From positions 1 to 8,201 of the forward strand of contig PWUB01000254.1 in the NCBI GenBank assembly GCA_003563755.1: 8,201 bases of DNA, in the 5' to 3' direction. The DNA is from Clostridia bacterium. GTDB lineage: Bacteria > Bacillota_E > SLMV01 > PUMD01. Of the stretch, positions 5,701 through 8,201 are shown in pieces. Under the pieces are notes generated by a model, which made no database searches, had not been told where the DNA came from, and worked only from the letters and a program-made list of their open reading frames with translations. The first letter of the stretch is position 1. Every line of letters begins with the position of its first letter. A program made the translations under genes and the position numbers.

Positions 5701-5858
5701 ACTTTTGCCCGTGCGATTTGGGTGAGGAAGCTGCATAGTCGGTATTGTAGTGTCGATTTTCTACTATCCTGGAGCACCTCGATCCTCGACAGCTCTGTTC
5801 CCCGGGCTCCGGGCGACGCCCCCCGGAACCCCCATGGAACCGGCAGGAGGGTCTGCTC
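5701..5858 (+). other. Leader of the radical SAM operon, with short hairpins
   Basis: About 150 nt between the predicted transcription start and the start codon. It contains a GTAG/CTAC pairing around 5746-5763, a compact GGGC-GAC-GCCC hairpin (5811-5821) within a CG-rich stretch, and the AGGAGG ribosome binding site (5845-5850). I see no coding frame with its own ribosome site and no recognised riboswitch. The length leaves room for leader regulation, but nothing proves it. The rest of the divergent spacer (5439-5670) holds hairpins at 5472-5485 and 5503-5519 and the doubtful ORF at 5453-5668. Confidence 0.35.
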
Positions 5859-6998
5859 GTGAAGCACTCCAACCGAACCCTTATCCTGTGTCTCCTGGGT
5901 GTGGCCGCCCTGGTGGTCGCCTTCAACATCCACAGCCGCCTGACGAGCCCGCAGGGAGTCGCTGGAGAAAACGGTATGACCTTCGAGAGGGAAACCATGT
6001 TCTACGAAAAGCTCGATGACGGCTCCGTGCAGTGCATGATCTGCTTCCGCAGCTGCGTGATACCCGAGGGAGGCATCGGGTTCTGCCGCAACAGGAAGAA
6101 CCGCGACGGGGTACTGTACAACGTCGTATACGGCAGGCCCGCGGCCATCCAGGTCGACCCCATTGAAAAAGAGCCCCTGCATCACTTTCACCCCGGTACG
6201 TCCATCTTCTGCGTCGGCACGGCCGGGTGCAACTTCCGCTGCAAGTTCTGTCACAACTGGAGGCTCTCGCAGCGAAGCGTCGATGAGATGACGACGATCC
6301 TCTACGACCTCAGTCCCGAGGACCTGGTCGGAAAGGCCCTGAGCCAGAACATGACCGCCATCTCGTTTACCTACAACGAGCCCACGTCCTTTTACGAGTA
6401 CGCCTATGACGTCGCCCGGCTGGCCCAGGAGAGGGGCCTGCGGGTGATCGTTCACACCAACGGTTCCATGAAGCCTGATCCCCTCAGGACGCTGTTGGAG
6501 TACGTGGACGCGGTGACCGTGGACCTGAAGGCCTTCGAGCAGGAGTTCTACGGGACCTTCTGCGAGGCGGAGCTGGCCCCGGTACTCGAGACCCTGCAGA
6601 TCATCAGGGAGGAGGGAGTGTGGCTCGAGATCGTTAACCTCATCGTCCCCGAACAGAACGATGACCCGGAGACCATAAGGGCGATGTGCCGCTGGATCCG
6701 CGATACCCTGGGAGCACACACTCCCCTGCACTTCAACAGGTTCTTTCCGGCGTATCGGCTCACCTCCCTGTCTCCCACGCCCATCGAGACCCTGGAGATG
6801 GCCCACGCCATCGCCCTCGAAGAGGGACTCCAATACGTGTTCATAGGAAACGCCCCGGGGCTGCCCCAGAACTCGAGCTACTGCCATGAATGCGGCGCCA
6901 CCCTCATCGAGAGGCACCACCACTCCATCGGGGACATCCGCGTCGAGGACGGTAAGTGCCCGGACTGCAATACCCCGATTCCGGGAGTATGGGAGTGA
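5859..6998 (+). CDS. amrS: Membrane-anchored AmmeMemoRadiSam-type radical SAM enzyme (AmrS-like)
   Basis: 379 aa from GTG 5859, with AGGAGG 8 nt upstream. Residues 7-22 form one hydrophobic helix after a basic start (KHSNR), a signal anchor or signal peptide. Next comes the Cys-rich AmrS front: Cys59, Cys62, Cys66 and Cys76 in a CxxCxxxC...C pattern. The radical SAM core starts at GTAGCNFRCKFCHNW with Cys124, Cys128 and Cys131 (CxxxCxxC), which bind the 4Fe-4S cluster that cleaves SAM; FTYNEPT (170-176) and VDLKAF (221-226) follow. The tail has Cys342, Cys345, Cys367 and Cys370 and ends IPGVW, as in this family. These features distinguish AmrS from pyruvate formate-lyase activases, with which it is often confused in databases. 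AmrS usually occurs with AMMECR1- and Memo-type proteins; neither is in the window. The reaction of this class was not known to me with certainty. It is translationally coupled to the next gene. The membrane helix is the unusual part, because radical SAM enzymes are normally cytosolic. Confidence 0.9.
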   Translation: MKHSNRTLILCLLGVAALVVAFNIHSRLTSPQGVAGENGMTFERETMFYEKLDDGSVQCMICFRSCVIPEGGIGFCRNRKNRDGVLYNVVYGRPAAIQVDPIEKEPLHHFHPGTSIFCVGTAGCNFRCKFCHNWRLSQRSVDEMTTILYDLSPEDLVGKALSQNMTAISFTYNEPTSFYEYAYDVARLAQERGLRVIVHTNGSMKPDPLRTLLEYVDAVTVDLKAFEQEFYGTFCEAELAPVLETLQIIREEGVWLEIVNLIVPEQNDDPETIRAMCRWIRDTLGAHTPLHFNRFFPAYRLTSLSPTPIETLEMAHAIALEEGLQYVFIGNAPGLPQNSSYCHECGATLIERHHHSIGDIRVEDGKCPDCNTPIPGVWE

Positions 6999-7000
6999 TG
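6996..7000 (+). promoter_or_regulatory. TGATG stop-start overlap coupling the two plus-strand genes
   Basis: The TGA of the radical SAM gene (6996-6998) shares its last base with the ATG of the next gene (6998-7000), a sign of re-initiation by the same ribosomes. GGGAG at 6983-6987 could serve as the ribosome site. An in-frame ATG at 6989 would add three residues, but GGGAG lies too close to it. Confidence 0.75.
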
Positions 7001-8201
7001 ACTCACCGCCCGGCGGGTGTGCTGCGGCTTCTGACTCTCCTGGTCGGCGCAGGCGGGATGATGGGCCAGATACTCCTGCTGCGGGAGTTCATGATCGTTG
7101 CCCACGGCAACGAGCTCACCATCGGCATCGTCATCGCCAACTGGATGCTGTTGGAGTCAGCCGGGGCCGTCATCGGCGGCAGGAGCCTGGCCTCCGGACC
7201 GGATGCGGTCGGGTGGTATGCCCGACTCATGGCCGCCTACGGAATCCTGCTTCCCCTCAGCCTGTTTCTGACCCGGGGGGCGGCCGTCTTCTTCCCCGGG
7301 GTGGTGGCGGGCGAGGCCCTGTCCGCGTCCCAGCTCTTCATCACGTCCCTGGTGCTCATAGGTCCGGTGAGCGCCGTTCACGGTGCCCTCTTCCCCCTGG
7401 CCTCCCGGATCAGGCGGGAGATCTCCCCGGAGTCGGGCTCCATCGCTCGCATCTACCTTCACGAGACCCTGGGAACCCTCATCGGAGGAGTACTGCTGAC
7501 CCTGGTCCTGGTTGACCGCTTCCACTCGCTGCAGATATCCCTGGTGGTATCAGTCCTTCACGCCGCGGCCACCCTCACGGTGGGCGGATACCTCCGCACC
7601 GACCGGGCACCGCCCCGGCGGCTGAAAGCGGTGATCGCCGGCCTTTCCGTGGTCCTGCTGCTGTTGGTACCGACGCTCAGCAGCTCCCTGCATGAATGGT
7701 CCCTCGCCTGGAGGTGGAAGCAGCCCGTCCTGTACTATGACAACTCCCCCTTCGGAAACATCGTCGCCGTCGAGAAGGGTGGAGAGTACACCTTCTTTTA
7801 CGACGGAAGCCCGGTCATGACCGTTCCCTCGCCGGACACGGCGGCCATAGCGGACTTCGTACACATCGTGGCTTCGGTCCACCCTGCGCCGGAGGACGTG
7901 CTTCTGATCGGTACGGGGCTCGGTGGAGTGCTCGACGAGCTCCTGCGTCACCCGGTGAAGAACGTCCGCTACCTGGAGCTGGACCCGGAACTGCCCGCCG
8001 TCATCGAGAGGTTTTCGACCCAGATCACCGAGCGCGAGCTGGCCGACCCGAGGGTGAGCATCAAGCACACTGACGGCCGCCTCTACCTGGCCGAGACCCA
8101 GGACCGGTTTGACATGGTGGTGATAGGGTTCATCGACCCCCAGACCCTGCAGGCGAACCGCCTGTTCACCGCCGAGTTCTTCTCCATCGTCCGCGGGCGG
8201 C
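6998..8201 (+). CDS. Membrane spermidine-synthase-like protein (N-terminal membrane domain, C-terminal SAM-binding fold), partial
   Basis: 401 codons are visible and the frame runs off the window end. About seven hydrophobic helices lie near residues 8-28, 38-60, 74-91, 110-135, 153-173, 176-196 and 209-228; GGMMGQILLLREF and GNELTIGIVIANWMLLES are typical of membrane-fused spermidine-synthase homologues. After residue 240 comes an aminopropyltransferase-type Rossmann domain: FFYDGSP (266-272), SAM-pocket VLLIGTGLGG (301-310), YLELDPEL (325-332) with the acidic SAM-ribose ligand, TDGRLYL (358-364) and IGFIDP (376-381). In spermidine synthases the last motif is D-x-x-D-P, whose first Asp is catalytic; here that position is Gly377 (codon 8126-8128) and only Asp380 remains. 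A classical aminopropyl transfer is therefore doubtful. Tight coupling to the radical SAM gene suggests they act together at the membrane. The substrate is unknown. Confidence 0.88.
   Translation, partial: MTHRPAGVLRLLTLLVGAGGMMGQILLLREFMIVAHGNELTIGIVIANWMLLESAGAVIGGRSLASGPDAVGWYARLMAAYGILLPLSLFLTRGAAVFFPGVVAGEALSASQLFITSLVLIGPVSAVHGALFPLASRIRREISPESGSIARIYLHETLGTLIGGVLLTLVLVDRFHSLQISLVVSVLHAAATLTVGGYLRTDRAPPRRLKAVIAGLSVVLLLLVPTLSSSLHEWSLAWRWKQPVLYYDNSPFGNIVAVEKGGEYTFFYDGSPVMTVPSPDTAAIADFVHIVASVHPAPEDVLLIGTGLGGVLDELLRHPVKNVRYLELDPELPAVIERFSTQITERELADPRVSIKHTDGRLYLAETQDRFDMVVIGFIDPQTLQANRLFTAEFFSIVRGR

Noticed and set aside
5439..6923. Very long minus-strand open frame running on from the membrane zinc-ribbon gene (793 codons in total)
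   Set aside because: The upstream part is antisense to the radical SAM gene, has no motifs, and the strong Shine-Dalgarno marks an internal ATG at 5438 as the true start.
7157..8068. Minus-strand open frames near the window end
   Set aside because: They are antisense to the spermidine-synthase-like gene, which shows conserved helices and SAM-binding motifs.

Overview
This 8.2 kb window is GC-rich bacterial chromosome with strong Shine-Dalgarno sites (one is AGGAGGTGAT) and GTG as well as ATG starts. The protein families are a YkwC-type beta-hydroxyacid dehydrogenase, a lysine 6-dehydrogenase-like enzyme, rubrerythrin, an AmmeMemoRadiSam-type radical SAM enzyme and a Firmicutes-style glucosaminidase domain. 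Together they suggest an anaerobic or microaerophilic Gram-positive lineage, either a high-GC Bacillota or an anaerobic Actinomycetota. The sequence alone does not decide between them. I see no CRISPR array, tRNA, rRNA, insertion sequence or phage gene.

Layout. Positions 1-99 hold the last codons of an unidentified plus-strand gene. Five minus-strand loci follow: a cell-wall hydrolase (168-990) that is half an amidase domain joined out of frame to a glucosaminidase domain; a YkwC-like dehydrogenase (1290-2147); a lysine 6-dehydrogenase-like enzyme (2544-3728); rubrerythrin (3928-4422) with a good promoter and a probable terminator of its own; and an unrecognised three-helix membrane protein with a cytoplasmic zinc ribbon (4542-5438). 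A possible 71-codon Cys-containing gene (5453-5668) lies 14 nt upstream of the membrane protein. From a divergent intergenic region a plus-strand operon begins: a membrane-anchored AmrS-like radical SAM enzyme (5859-6998), coupled by a TGATG overlap to a membrane spermidine-synthase-like protein (6998 to beyond the window end).

The minus-strand genes are separated by spacers of about 120-400 nt, some with palindromes and repeats, so they look like single-gene units rather than one operon. The plus-strand pair is the clearest functional unit. It joins a radical SAM enzyme tethered by an N-terminal helix to a seven-helix protein whose SAM-binding aminopropyltransferase fold has Gly where the catalytic Asp of spermidine synthase would be. 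With the divergent zinc-ribbon membrane protein next door, this is the best candidate for an undescribed membrane-associated modification system. Its substrate cannot be read from the sequence.
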